Counted from the first letter of the stretch, positions 8,053 through 17,499 are shown. The stretch is 64,000 nucleotides of DNA from DATAGF01 sp963835685 (GCA_963835685.1 CAWIGI010000016.1:124001-188000); one strand, 5' to 3'. Notes: generated by a model from the sequence alone, not told the origin. Program-made: numbers and translations.

Positions 8053-8685
8053 GTGACCGCCGCCACCGACGCCGCCGTCCCCGCCCGGGGCCGCATGACC
8101 CGCGAGGAGCGCCGCGCCGTGCTGCTCGACGTGGGTCGCAGCCTCTTCGCCGAGCGCGGCTACCACGGCACCAGCGTGGGCGACATCGCCCGCGAGGCCC
8201 GCTGCTCGGAGGCGGTGCTGTACCAGCACTTCGACGGCAAGCTCGAGCTCTTCCTGGCGGTGCTGGAGGAGCAGGCCGGGCTCATGCGCTCGCGCCTGGT
8301 CGCGGCTGCGGAGGCCGACCCGGATGACCCGTTCGCCGGGATCGCCCGCACGCTCGGCGAGCGGATCTCGCAGCCCGACGTCCCGGACTCCCTGAAGCTC
8401 CGGTCGCTGGCGGTGACCATGGCCGACGACCCGGCCGTCCGCGAGACGCTCGACGGGATCCGGGACGGGTTCAGGGAGGTCGTCGGGCGCGCCGTGAGGC
8501 GCAGCCAGGAGACCGGCCGCATGCGCGCGGACATCGACGGCGACCACGTCGCGTCCCTCTTCGCCGGCCTCAGCTTCCTGGGCGCCTTCACGTGCGCGCT
8601 CGGGGGCGACCGGGAGCTGCGCCGCCTCGGCCCGGTCGCCGAGACCCTCATCCGGCTCGTCACCCCGGCCGTGGAGGCCTCGTGA
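8053..8685 (+). CDS. TetR/AcrR-family transcriptional regulator
   Basis: A 210-residue regulator. The N-terminal helix-turn-helix (residues ~19-65) has the family core TSVGDIAREARCSEAVLYQHF, followed by an all-helical ligand domain. The GTG start fits a leaderless mRNA. Its stop overlaps the GTG start of the DHA2-type efflux gene (GTGA), so both are one operon under the palindromic operator just upstream. This arrangement (TetR directly before an EmrB/QacA pump) is usually a drug- or metabolite-sensing efflux switch. The inducer is unknown. Confidence 0.92.
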   Translation: MTAATDAAVPARGRMTREERRAVLLDVGRSLFAERGYHGTSVGDIAREARCSEAVLYQHFDGKLELFLAVLEEQAGLMRSRLVAAAEADPDDPFAGIARTLGERISQPDVPDSLKLRSLAVTMADDPAVRETLDGIRDGFREVVGRAVRRSQETGRMRADIDGDHVASLFAGLSFLGAFTCALGGDRELRRLGPVAETLIRLVTPAVEAS

Positions 8686-10242
8686 CCTCCCGCTCCCAGG
8701 GCCACAAGTGGCTGACCCTGGCCGCGATGTGCTTCGGCCTCTTCCTCATCATGCTCGACAACACGATCGTCAACGTCGCGCTGCCCTCCATCCAGCGCGA
8801 CCTCGACGCATCGCCGGCGACGCTCGAGTGGACGATCAACGCCTACGTCCTCACGTTCGCGGTCCTGATCATGCTGGGCGGCAAGCTGGGCGACCGCTTC
8901 GGCCGCAAGCGCCTGTTCCTGGTCGGCCTCGCGATCTTCACGGCCATGTCGGTCGCCTGCGCGCTGGCCCCGAGCGTTGAGTGGCTCGTGGCCTTCCGGG
9001 CGGGGCAGGGCGTGGGCGGGGCCCTGATGAACCCCCTCACCCTGTCGATCATCGTCGCGGCCTTCCCGCGCCGGGAGCTCGGCACCGCGATCGGCATCTG
9101 GGCCGGCATCTCCGCGCTCGCGCTGGCCATCGGCCCGGTGCTCGGCGGCGTGCTCGTGCAGCACGTTCGACTGGTCGGCCGTCTTCTGGATCAACGTGCC
9201 GGTCGGGATCGTCGGGGCGATCGTCACCCTCTGGGCCGTCGCCGAGTCCCGCGACCCCACGAGCCTGACCCTCGACCTGCCCGGCGTGGGCCTCATCACC
9301 GCGGGGCTCTTCTTCCTCGTGTGGGGCCTCATCGAGACCAGCAGCCACAGCTGGACCTCGGCCTACACGATCGGCTTCCTCGTGGCGGCCCTGGTGACCC
9401 TCGCGGGATTCGTCGCCTGGGAGGCCCGCACCCCGAACCCGATGGTGCCGCTGGAGTTCTTCCGGCGCGCCGCCTTCAGCGCGCCCGTCGTGCTGGTGGT
9501 GTTCGTGGGCCTCGCCCTCTTCGGGGTCGTCTACTTCGTCACGCTCTACTTCCAGAACGTGAAGGGCTACTCGCCGCAGGAGGCGGGCCTGGCGGCCCTG
9601 CCGCTGACGGGGATGGTGATGCTCATCGGCCCCTGGGCCGGCAAGCTCCAGTCGCGCTTCACGCCGCGGCAGCTGATGACGACCGGCATGCTCATGGTGA
9701 GCGGCGGCCTGGTCGGCCTGAGCCAGCTCCAGGTGGACTCGAGCTACAACGCCATCTGGCCGTTCTACGTCCTGATCGGCGCCGGCCTCGCCCTCACGAT
9801 GCCGACCACCTCGGCGACCGCGATGGCGGCGGTCGACCCGCGCAAGGCCGGCGTCGCCTCGGGCGTCGTGAACGCGGCCCGGCAGGTCGGGGCGGCGGTC
9901 GGCCTGGCGGTCCTGGGCGCCGTCGGCGCCACCCTCGCGAGCCGGCACTGGGAGGACGACGTGAGCCACCTGCCCGCGGCCGTCCGCGCGCCGGCCTCCG
10001 GCCTCGAGGACCTGGTGATCGGGGGGCAGGGCCAGGTCGTCGGCCGCATCGCCGGGCCGGCCGCGCAGCAGGGCGCGCTCGAGTCCTTCGTCACCGGGCT
10101 CCAGGGGGCGATGTGGGTCGGCGCCGCCCTGACGCTCCTCGCCGCCCTCACCGCGTTCATCGGGCTCCGGGGCACGCCGGCCCCGGCGGCCGAGGGCCGG
10201 CCGCCCGACCCCCGGGTCGCCGCCGAGCGCGTCCCCGCCTGA
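8682..10242 (+). pseudogene. DHA2-family MFS efflux transporter, frameshifted
   Basis: A 14-TM drug:H+ antiporter of the EmrB/QacA type in two frames. The first (8682-~9166) carries motif A-like GGKLGDRFGRKRLF and LDNTIVNVALPSI, which marks DHA2. The second (~9167-10242) resumes with INVPVGIVGAIV and runs to the natural C-terminus. The break lies at GTTCGAC (9165-9171): removing one T gives QHVDWSAVFWINVPVG in one frame. About 520 residues result, the normal family length. The start GTG overlaps the TetR stop. Whether the break is real decay or a consensus error cannot be told from the sequence, but everything else looks under selection. It would export toxic compounds or secondary metabolites. 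Confidence 0.88.
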
Positions 10243-10258
10243 CGAGCCGGCCCGCGCC

Positions 10259-11287
10259 CTACTTGACGCCGACGACCATCGAGTCGGGCCCCACCAGGTG
10301 CTCCGCGCGGGTCTGCATGAAGCCGGCGTCGGCCATCCAGCCCATGCAGTCGGCGGCGGTGTAGTCGAAGCCGCCCTCGGTCTCGATGAGCATGTTGAGG
10401 CTCATCAGGAGCCCGAACGCGTTCTGCGAGCGGTCGTCGTCGATGATCGCGTCGTAGACGATCAGCGCGCCGCCCTCCGGGAGCGCCTCGTACGCCTTGC
10501 CGATGAGCGTCCGCTTCTGGTCCAGGTCCCAGTCGTGGAGGATGTGCCCCATCGCGATGACGTCGGCCCCGGGCAGGCCGTCGGCGAAGAAGTCCCCGGC
10601 GGCGAACTCCACTCGGCCGTCCAGCCCGTGGGCGCGCACGTAGTCCTCGAAGATCGGCGCGATCTGGGGGAGGTCGAAGCCCCGGCCGGTCAGGTGGGGG
10701 TTGGCGAGGGCGATCTGCACGGCGAGGTCCCCCTGCGCCGTGCCGACGTTGACGAAGCTCGAGTACCCCCGCCATGGGAATCGCTCGGCGATCAGCACGT
10801 TCGCGGGGTGGCTCAGGCCGGTCATCGCGGCGAGGAACTGCCGCAGCCGGGCTGGGTCGGCGTAGATCGCCTCGAAGAACGGCACGTCGCCGGACTTGGC
10901 CTCGTTCTGGACCCTGCCCGTGCGGAGCCCCTCGCTGAGGCCGCCCCAGAAGCCGTAGAGGCGATGGTTCGCCATCTCGAGGATGCCGCCGAGGTACGAC
11001 GGCTTGCCCCGGTCGAGGAAGAGGTCCGTGGCCGGCGTGTTCCGGTAGACGCCGTCCTCCCGCTCCAGGAATCCCAGCGCGACCAGCGCGTCGAGGAAGT
11101 CCCGCGCCGAGCGCGGGTGGAGCCCGAGGCGCTCGCGGAGATCGTCGAGTTCCTCCGGCCGGCCGGCGAGCTCGGTGAAGAGCCCCATCTCGACGGCGCT
11201 GAGCAGCGTCTTGGAGGCCCAGAACCCGAGGCCCACCTGCATGATGTGCTCGGGCGTGGGGTGGTCGGGCGTCGGGCGTTGGCTCAT
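10259..11287 (-). CDS. Class I O-methyltransferase (dimerising, acetylserotonin/hydroxyindole type)
   Basis: A 342-residue enzyme with an N-terminal winged-helix dimerisation domain (residues ~15-95; LRERLGLHPRSARDFLDALV) and a C-terminal Methyltransf_2 domain. GHILHDWD (~residue 245) contains the catalytic-base His of plant- and streptomycete-type O-methyltransferases. The SAM-binding motif I is unusual: FVNVGTAQG (~178-186) instead of the typical VDVGGGxG, so affinity or chemistry may differ. The substrate is probably a small phenolic or polyketide hydroxyl, but no biosynthetic cluster surrounds it. It converges on the efflux gene and lies 34 bp downstream of another methyltransferase gene. 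Confidence 0.85.
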   Translation of the reverse strand: MSQRPTPDHPTPEHIMQVGLGFWASKTLLSAVEMGLFTELAGRPEELDDLRERLGLHPRSARDFLDALVALGFLEREDGVYRNTPATDLFLDRGKPSYLGGILEMANHRLYGFWGGLSEGLRTGRVQNEAKSGDVPFFEAIYADPARLRQFLAAMTGLSHPANVLIAERFPWRGYSSFVNVGTAQGDLAVQIALANPHLTGRGFDLPQIAPIFEDYVRAHGLDGRVEFAAGDFFADGLPGADVIAMGHILHDWDLDQKRTLIGKAYEALPEGGALIVYDAIIDDDRSQNAFGLLMSLNMLIETEGGFDYTAADCMGWMADAGFMQTRAEHLVGPDSMVVGVK

Positions 11288-11321
11288 GACGGGCGACCCT
11301 GAGGCAAAGACCGATCTCCTG

Positions 11322-12152
11322 TCAAGCCCGTTGGACCGCGCGCCCGACCGCCATGAAGGCGGTCATGGCCACCAGCAGCCGGCCCTCCGCCTCGGCGCGG
11401 CCGAGCTCGTCCAGCCAGGAGGCGGCGCGGCCCTGGGCCAGCCGCCCCTCGGCCACCGCCAGGCGAGCCGCGCCGGGAAGGTCGAAGAGCATGCCGGCCC
11501 GCTCCCGGTCGGTGACGACCAGCGTGCGGGCGGCCACGGAGACGTCGGCGAGGCCGGCGTCGAGCAGCAAACGCCTCAGCGTGCGCCCCACCAGCCCCGA
11601 GCGAAGCCGGCGGCCGGCCGCGGCGGCCACCAGCGCGGCGGTGTCGGAGTCCGGGGAGTCGATGACCAGCGTGCCCCAGTCGGGCTCGGCCGCCACCACC
11701 GTGCCGCCTGGGCGCACGACCCGCGCCATCTCGGCCACCACCGCCGCCGGGCTCTCGACGTGCTGGAGCACCCGCTCGGCGCGGCAGCCGTCCACCGTGT
11801 CGTCGGGCAGGTCGATCGCCTGGGCGTCCGAGCGGAGGAAGTCGACGGCCGTCTCGCCGGCGGCCGCCGCGCGGCGGCGAGCCTCCGCGACCATCTCCTC
11901 GCTCGCGTCGACGCCGATCGCCCGGCCACCGGGCGCGACCAGCGCGACGAGCGCACGCACGTCCTCGCCGGTGCCGCAGCCGATGTCGAGGAGGACGGCG
12001 CCGGGCCGCGGGTCGAGCGCGGCGAAGCTGCGCTCCTTCCACTCGCCGATCGCCTCGAGCCCGCGCACGTCGTCGAGGTAGGCGGCGTAGGCGTCGCCGC
12101 GGCCGGTGCGGTCCACGTCGGCGAAGCCCTCGAACTCGGGCGGTCCGGTCAC
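11322..12152 (-). CDS. UbiE/COQ5-like SAM methyltransferase
   Basis: A 276-residue class I methyltransferase. Motif I is VLLDIGCGTGEDVRAL (~residues 53-68), beta-2 ends in IGVDASEEMV (~78-87), then LRSDAQAIDLPDD (~105-117) and the post-motif RVVRPGGTVVAAEPDWG (~145-161), which is typical of the Methyltransf_11 group. The substrate is unknown. The start is a GTG at 12152, 8 bp downstream of the universal stress protein stop, so the two are probably co-transcribed. Confidence 0.83.
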   Translation of the reverse strand: MTGPPEFEGFADVDRTGRGDAYAAYLDDVRGLEAIGEWKERSFAALDPRPGAVLLDIGCGTGEDVRALVALVAPGGRAIGVDASEEMVAEARRRAAAAGETAVDFLRSDAQAIDLPDDTVDGCRAERVLQHVESPAAVVAEMARVVRPGGTVVAAEPDWGTLVIDSPDSDTAALVAAAAGRRLRSGLVGRTLRRLLLDAGLADVSVAARTLVVTDRERAGMLFDLPGAARLAVAEGRLAQGRAASWLDELGRAEAEGRLLVAMTAFMAVGRAVQRA

Positions 12153-12160
12153 CGGGCCGC

Positions 12161-12598
12161 CTAGTCGACCACGACCACCTCGCAGGCGGCATTCCGCTGG
12201 ACGTCGGCCGCGACGTCGGTCCCGAACAGCCGCCCGAGCATGCTGTGGTGGTGATGACCGACGACGATGGTCTCGGCGCCCCGCCCCTGCGCGGTGTCCA
12301 CGATCAGGCGCGCGGGCTCGCCGGGGGCCCAGACGTACTCGGCGACGACGCCGGTCCCCTCCAGGCGGTCGCGGGCCTTGTCGAGGATCTCGGTGATGGG
12401 GGGCGGCTCGGCGAACGGGCCCGTGACGGGGGTGCCGTCACCGGCGGTGCCGAACTGGTGCGGATCGCGGGGGTCGAGCGGCATCTCGAGCACCGCGAGC
12501 ACGATCAGGCGCTGTGAGGCCTCGCGCGCCCGCTCGGCGGCGCGGTCGAGCGCCCGCGCCGATGCGTCGCTGTCGTCGTAGCCCACGAGGACGGCCAT
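12161..12598 (-). CDS. Universal stress protein (UspA family)
   Basis: A 145-residue single-domain USP. It begins VLVGYDDSDASARALDRA, the USP first strand and helix. The ATP-binding signature is recognisable as VVGHHHHSMLGRLFGTD (~residues 116-132), a variant of G-2X-G-9X-G-S with a histidine run instead of the usual G(S/T)RG. The closing strand CEVVVVD is typical. A -10-like TAGGGT lies 8 nt before the ATG. It probably helps survival under starvation or oxidative stress, as for the family, and is co-transcribed with the downstream methyltransferase. Confidence 0.88.
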   Translation of the reverse strand: MAVLVGYDDSDASARALDRAAERAREASQRLIVLAVLEMPLDPRDPHQFGTAGDGTPVTGPFAEPPPITEILDKARDRLEGTGVVAEYVWAPGEPARLIVDTAQGRGAETIVVGHHHHSMLGRLFGTDVAADVQRNAACEVVVVD

Positions 12599-12716
12599 GG
12601 AGACGCACCCTACCTGGGCGGGAAGCGGAAGCGCCGGAAATGGCCTGCCGCGGGTTGATCACGGCCTCGGGCCGGGCCTAGGCTCGATCCGCCCGTGCCG
12701 ATCCGAAGGGGGAGCC

Positions 12717-14315
12717 ATGGAGCGACACTCGCGTCCCGCGTACTTCATCGTCGGCGAGGGGATGATGGGCTCCGACGATGCGCCCGCCGGCGCGTCCCTG
12801 TCCGTCTCGATGGACATCGACCTGCGCGCCTTCCGCTTCTCGCGCCAGGGCCCGAAGGGTGACGGCAGGCAGCTCGGGCAGCCCAACCGGCGCAAGATCG
12901 CCACGGCGATGACCCGGACGGGCGACAAGCAGGACGGCGCGATCCCGGCCGGGTTCACGTACCTGGGCCAGTTCGTCGACCACGACCTCACCTTCGACAA
13001 GAGCCGGCTGCGCGACGACATCACCGTGCCGGTCGCCGACCTCATCCAGGGGCGCTCGCCGGGCCTCGACCTCGACTCGCTCTACGGCCTCGGGCCCGAC
13101 ATGACGCCCGAGTTCTACGCGGCCGACAAGGTCCACCTCCTCACGGGGACGACCAGCGCCTCGGGGCCGAACGACGGCTTCTCCGAGAACGACAACCCCG
13201 GCTTCGATCTGCCGCGCACCTCGGGCACCGACCAGAACACGCTGATCCCGGACGCGCGCAACGACGAGAACCTGGCCGTCGGACAGACCCACCTCGCCTT
13301 CATCCGCTTCCACAATCGGGTGGTGGACAAGCTCGCGGCCGAGGGGGTGCCCGCCGCCGACCTCTTCGCGACGGCCCGTGGCCTGGTGGTCCGCCACTAC
13401 CAGTGGATGCTGCGCACGGACTTCCTGCCGCGCATCACGAACAAGCCCCAGCTGAAGGGGGTCTTCGACAACGGCCGCGTGGTCGTGGAGCCGAACCCGC
13501 CCGCCGGCGACGCGCCGACGATGCCGGTCGAGTTCTCGGTCGCCGCATACCGGCTCGGGCACAGCATGGTGCGCCCGGCCTACGAGTGGAACGGGGTCTT
13601 CGAGGACGGCGGCGGAAGCCTCGACCTGCTGTTCGCGTTCTCGGGCACGAGCGGCGGGCTCGACGCCAACAGCACGCTGCCGTCGAACTGGGTGGCCGAC
13701 TGGCGCGGCCTCTACACCTTCCCGTCCGCGCGGCCGGACCTGCAGCCGCGCCGGCACGGGAAGCTGCGGAGGAACCCCGCCCGGCGCATCGACACCCGCC
13801 TCACCAACCCGCTCGCGAACCTGCTCCCCGAGACCGTCGGCGAGCCGAACCCGACCGCCGCGCACCGCAACCTCGCCTTCCGCAACCTCACCCGGGCCCG
13901 GATGCTGCAGCTGGCGACCGGCCAGCAGATGGCCGCCCTCATGCGGTCGCGGGGGCTCAACATCAAGACCCTCACGCGGGCACAGATCCTGAACGGCGAC
14001 GGCAAGGGGGCCGACCTGAGCGGCCTCAACGCCCCCCAGCGCAACGCCCTCGCGAAGGACACGCCGCTGTGGTTCTACGTGCTCCGCGAGGCCGAGCTGA
14101 ACAACGGCCGGATGACGGGCGTCGGCGGCCGCCTCGTCGCGGAGACCTTCCACCGCGCCATGGAGGGGAGCGTGATCTCCATCGTCCGCGAGCCGGCCTG
14201 GAGGCCGACCCTCGGCACCGTGGCGAACCGGTTCACGATGGTCGACCTCCTGATGTTCGCGTTCCAGGGCAACAGGAACCTGCTCGCCCCCGTCAGGGGC
14301 TTCCCGCCGGAGTAG
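12717..14315 (+). CDS. Animal-type haem peroxidase
   Basis: A 532-residue protein of the peroxidase-cyclooxygenase superfamily, rare in bacteria compared with animals. The distal-site motif GQFVDHDLTFD puts the distal His at residue 89, with Asp on both sides as in myeloperoxidase (DHD). TSGTDQN and HLAFIRFHNRVVDKL (~200-214) follow the family pattern. The proximal haem ligand is His282 in AYRLGHSMVRP. There is no obvious signal peptide, so it may be cytoplasmic or leave by a non-classical route. The ATG at 12717 has a good Shine-Dalgarno (AAGGGGGAG). Likely reactions are peroxide-dependent oxidation of halides or organics. Confidence 0.9.
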   Translation: MERHSRPAYFIVGEGMMGSDDAPAGASLSVSMDIDLRAFRFSRQGPKGDGRQLGQPNRRKIATAMTRTGDKQDGAIPAGFTYLGQFVDHDLTFDKSRLRDDITVPVADLIQGRSPGLDLDSLYGLGPDMTPEFYAADKVHLLTGTTSASGPNDGFSENDNPGFDLPRTSGTDQNTLIPDARNDENLAVGQTHLAFIRFHNRVVDKLAAEGVPAADLFATARGLVVRHYQWMLRTDFLPRITNKPQLKGVFDNGRVVVEPNPPAGDAPTMPVEFSVAAYRLGHSMVRPAYEWNGVFEDGGGSLDLLFAFSGTSGGLDANSTLPSNWVADWRGLYTFPSARPDLQPRRHGKLRRNPARRIDTRLTNPLANLLPETVGEPNPTAAHRNLAFRNLTRARMLQLATGQQMAALMRSRGLNIKTLTRAQILNGDGKGADLSGLNAPQRNALAKDTPLWFYVLREAELNNGRMTGVGGRLVAETFHRAMEGSVISIVREPAWRPTLGTVANRFTMVDLLMFAFQGNRNLLAPVRGFPPE

Positions 14316-14361
14316 GCCGGAGCGCCGCCGGGGCCTTGGTAACCTCTCCGCTCGCCTCCGC

Positions 14362-14435
14362 GCGCCAGTAGCTCAGGCGGATAGAGCGTCGGTCTACGAA
14401 ACCGAAGGTCACAGGTTCGAGTCCTGTCTGGCGCA
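14362..14435 (+). tRNA. tRNA-Arg(ACG)
   Basis: A complete 74-nt class I tRNA. The acceptor stem is GCGCCAG/CTGGCGC, the D arm AGCTC...GAGC, the anticodon stem-loop TCGGT-CTACGAA-ACCGA (ACG, read as ICG), the T arm ACAGG-TTCGAGT-CCTGT, and the discriminator A. The CCA end is not encoded. Confidence 0.97.
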
Positions 14436-14445
14436 TCGGCGAAAG

Positions 14446-14466
14446 CCCCGCTCGGGCGGGGTTCTT
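14446..14466 (+). terminator. Rho-independent terminator after tRNA-Arg
   Basis: The stem CCCCGC/GCGGGG with a TCGG tetraloop is preceded by AAAG and followed by TTCTT. It lies 11 bp after the tRNA. The tetraloop and T-rich tail are typical. Confidence 0.8.
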
Positions 14467-14599
14467 CGTCCCTTCCTGTGAGCGTCAAGCCGTCGCGGGG
14501 CACGTAGAGGTCAGCGAGAGGTCAGCAGCGCCGGTTCGGGGGCCGGCTGCGCGTGCTTGGCGATGTCTTCGCGCGTGATCCTTCGGAACTGCCTCGCTG

Positions 14600-14986
14600 C
14601 CGCGCGTGCCACTGGGCGTCGCGCTGAGCGGCGGAAATCGCAACGACGTGACGCAGCTGCTCCCGCTCGTCGATGGGATCGGCGCCATCGCGGGCAAACG
14701 CGGCCGGCGTCGCCAGCGCCCCGACCTGGTGATCGCCGATCGCGGCTACGACCACGACGAGTACCGCCGCGAACCGTGGCGCCGCGGCGTCAAGCCGGTG
14801 ATCGCCCGGCGCGCCACCGCGCATGGCTCGGGACTGGGACGCCTGCGGTGGGTTGTCGAGCGCACGTTCGCCTGGTTGCAGAACTTCCGCCGGCTCCGCA
14901 TCCGCTGGGAACGCGACGCCAGCATGCACCGCGCGCCGCTGAGCCTCAGATGTGCGCTCATCTGCTGGCGACGCCTCGAGCGGTGA
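14600..14986 (+). mobile_element. IS5-family transposase, 3' fragment
   Basis: About 126 residues of the C-terminal catalytic half of an IS5-type DDE transposase remain: SGGNRNDVTQLLPLVD, VIADRGYDHDEYRR (second catalytic Asp region), then GSGLGRLRWVVERTFAWL, which includes the conserved glutamate of the DDE triad, and LRIRWERDASMH. The N-terminal half with the first Asp is absent; upstream DNA (14503-14600) does not encode it in any frame. The last residues are followed directly by unrelated sequence and I see no inverted repeat, so this is a truncated, dead copy left beside tRNA-Arg. Confidence 0.8.
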
Positions 14987-15201
14987 ACGCGCGGCCCAGC
15001 CTTGCGGCTCTGTCGCATGGACGAAGCACGACAGCCTGCGCTGCTGCCTTTCGACAGCAGGAGCGACGCGGGAGCCGATCGCGCGCCTGCGGACGCCCGC
15101 ATTTCGTCCGGAGCGAGCGTGAGTGGCGCCGCCGCCGAGGCGCTCGCTCTGGCGCGGGAGCGGAGGCGCTCGCTCACGACGGCGCACAGCAGGCGCACGC
15201 G

Positions 15202-16605
15202 TCAGTCCGGCGGGATGTTCTGGTTCAGCCGGAAGAGGTTCGTCGGATCGTAGGTGCGCTTGAGCGCCTTCAGCCGCTCGTACGTTCCGGCACCGTACGC
15301 CTGCCTGATCCGCTCCCGGCCTTCCTCCATGAGGAAGTTCACGTAGACGCCGGTCTGGTGGGGCTGGAGCGCGGACCAGAAGGCGCGTGCCCACTCGCGC
15401 TCGGCCTCGAACCCTTCCGCGGTCACGCTGTTGCCGTTGATGTTGAAGGTGAACGCGGCATCGCGGCCGTTGAAGGCGGTCTCGGACTCGCCCACTCGGG
15501 CCACCGCCCCTCCCATCTGGAAGAGCGCGACGCTCGTGATCGGGGAGACGATCCGCCTCCCGTGCTCGACCATCACGTCGATCACGTCGTCGGTGAGCCC
15601 GCCGACGTCGCAGGCGCGGAAGTAGTACCACCAGCCGTGTGGGAACGAGCGATCGAACATCGCCTGATGCGCGACGTAGGGCTTGGGCTCGCAGAGGTCG
15701 AGCACCGGCGACCCGAACGCCCTGAGCGGCCGCACGACGCTCTCCCCGTCCTCGACCGGCCCGGCGTAGCAGCACACGACGGCGACGACGAGCTCGCTGT
15801 GGAGCTCCCGCGGGACGAAGGGCAGCGGCGGCGCCCTGCGCTGCACGACCATCGTCATCAGCTCGTCCGGCGCCTCGGCGCTCCACTCGCGGTAGAAGCG
15901 CAAGAGCTCCGGCGCTTGCTCGATCGGCCAGAAGATCGGCCCTGCGAGGACGGCGGGGCCCACGGGGTGAAGGCGGAACTCGAACTCGGTGGCGATCCCG
16001 AAATTCCCGCCGCCGCCGCGCAGGCCCCAGAAGAGCTCGGAGTTCTCCGTTTGGCTCGCCTTGACGATCTCGCCCCCGGCGGTGACGAGGTCGACGGAGA
16101 GGAGCTGATCGATCGTCAGGCCATGCCGGCGATGAAGCCAGCCGATGCCGCCGCCCAGCGTCAGGCCGGCGACGCCGGTGTGGGAGACGACCCCTCCCGT
16201 CGTCGCGAGCCTGAACGACTGGGTGTCGCGGTCGAGCTCGCCCCAGAGCACGCCGGCCTGGACCCTCGCCGTGCGCGTCTCGGGGGCGACGCGGATCCCC
16301 TTCATCGGCCCCAGGTCGATGACGATGCCGCCGTCGCAGACGGACAGGCCCGGATAGCTGTGACCGCCGCTTCGCACCGCAACGGGAAGGCCGGTGCTCC
16401 TGGCGAACCCGACCGCCGCCCTCACGTCCGCCGCGCCGGCGCAGCGCGCGATGAGCGCTGGGAAGCGATCGATCGACCCGTTCCAGACCCTGCGATGCTC
16501 ATCGTACGTCGGGCTGCCGGGGCCGACGAGTTCCCCCTCGAGCGACGCCCCCAGCTCGCCCAGCGCGGTCTCGTGGACCCGGATGTCAACACCGGTTGCG
16601 CTCAC
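15202..16605 (-). CDS. FAD-linked oxidoreductase, berberine-bridge-enzyme type
   Basis: A 467-residue flavoprotein. The FAD_binding_4 (PCMH) domain covers residues ~40-200, with the FAD-attachment histidine in AVRSGGHSYPG (~residue 80) and GGGIGWLHRRHGL further on. The Cys of bicovalent members is missing (VVSHTGVAGL instead of VCPTVGVGG), so the flavin is probably held by His only. A C-terminal BBE domain ends in YERLKALKRTYDPTNLFRLN. The second GTG (16605) is preferred as start because a strong GGAGGAGGG sits 6 nt before it. The enzyme probably oxidises sugars or small natural products. It lies 27 bp after a methyltransferase gene on the same strand. Confidence 0.9.
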   Translation of the reverse strand: MSATGVDIRVHETALGELGASLEGELVGPGSPTYDEHRRVWNGSIDRFPALIARCAGAADVRAAVGFARSTGLPVAVRSGGHSYPGLSVCDGGIVIDLGPMKGIRVAPETRTARVQAGVLWGELDRDTQSFRLATTGGVVSHTGVAGLTLGGGIGWLHRRHGLTIDQLLSVDLVTAGGEIVKASQTENSELFWGLRGGGGNFGIATEFEFRLHPVGPAVLAGPIFWPIEQAPELLRFYREWSAEAPDELMTMVVQRRAPPLPFVPRELHSELVVAVVCCYAGPVEDGESVVRPLRAFGSPVLDLCEPKPYVAHQAMFDRSFPHGWWYYFRACDVGGLTDDVIDVMVEHGRRIVSPITSVALFQMGGAVARVGESETAFNGRDAAFTFNINGNSVTAEGFEAEREWARAFWSALQPHQTGVYVNFLMEEGRERIRQAYGAGTYERLKALKRTYDPTNLFRLNQNIPPD

Positions 16606-16632
16606 CGCCACCCCTCCTCCGGACCTCGGGGC

Positions 16633-17499
16633 CTACTTCGGACACCGGCCCCAGCACTGCAGGAGCGTGAACGTGGTGCCCCAGCGCTCAGGCTCCTGAA
16701 GCTCGGCCTCGCCCTGCTTGCGCAGCTCGCCCAACTCGTCCGCGCTCACCAGGCGCAGCAGCCGCTCCTCCAGTGAGGTGGCGAACTGCAGAGGCAGGCG
16801 CAGGTAGGGATGACCAGGGGGCAGCGCCACGACCTCGGCCCTGAGGTCTCCTTCGATCCCGAACTCGCGAAGCAAGTCGAGGTTCTTTCGCCCAGCCGAC
16901 AAGTCTCCCCCGCTCAGCAGAAACGCTTCCTCGATCAACTCGATCAGCCTTTCCAGCGCGGGGGCCGGGGGATTGAAGTGCCAGGAGCCCGTGTCGGGGT
17001 CCTCGAGCACGATGGTCCCGCCGGGGCGCACGAGCCGGAGGTACGTCGCCATCTGCTCGTCGCCGCGCCCGAGGGGGGTGATCTCGTAGCGGGCGTGCAC
17101 GAGGTCGAACGAGTCCGGCTCGAGCTCGCTGGCGAAGAGATCGTCCCTGACGAGGCCGACGCTCCGGAGGCCCTCCTGGGTGACGAACCGTTCGGCGGCG
17201 GCGAGCATGGCCTGGTCAACGTCGGTCCCGGTCACCTCCCCCTCGGGTCCCACCCACTCGCTCAGCACCCGTAGCCACCCGAGCACGCCGCACCCGACGT
17301 CCAGGACGCGGGCGCCGCGCCCGTCGCCGATCTCCTCCAGCAGCCGCCGGCCGCTCGGCTCCCAGACCCGCGACTGGACCTGGAGCCGCTCGAGCTCCGA
17401 GGCGTGCCCGGCCAGCAGGTACCCCGCCGAGCCGGCTGCCGATTCCTCTTGCTTCGCCCGCTCGGCATGGGCGGTGCCGCTGCTCTTGGCGGTCAACAT
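16633..17499 (-). CDS. SAM-dependent methyltransferase
   Basis: A 288-residue class I methyltransferase. Motif I is VLDVGCGVLGWLRVL (~residues 64-78), beta-2 ends VTGTDVDQAML, then LVRDDLFASELEPDSFDLVHARY and RLVRPGGTIVLEDPDTGSW. This matches the Methyltransf_25/31 group. The ATG has a strong GGGGAGGAA Shine-Dalgarno. It is the first gene of a probable two-gene operon with the BBE-type oxidase and is divergent from an HxlR regulator, so the trio may form a small oxidise-and-methylate pathway under that regulator (inference). Confidence 0.85.
   Translation of the reverse strand: MLTAKSSGTAHAERAKQEESAAGSAGYLLAGHASELERLQVQSRVWEPSGRRLLEEIGDGRGARVLDVGCGVLGWLRVLSEWVGPEGEVTGTDVDQAMLAAAERFVTQEGLRSVGLVRDDLFASELEPDSFDLVHARYEITPLGRGDEQMATYLRLVRPGGTIVLEDPDTGSWHFNPPAPALERLIELIEEAFLLSGGDLSAGRKNLDLLREFGIEGDLRAEVVALPPGHPYLRLPLQFATSLEERLLRLVSADELGELRKQGEAELQEPERWGTTFTLLQCWGRCPK

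Noticed and set aside
14075..14503. Leftward ORF containing DRTRTCDLRFRRPTLYPPEL
   Set aside because: This is the well-known false protein produced by reading a tRNA gene on the opposite strand; it lies across tRNA-Arg and the end of the peroxidase gene.
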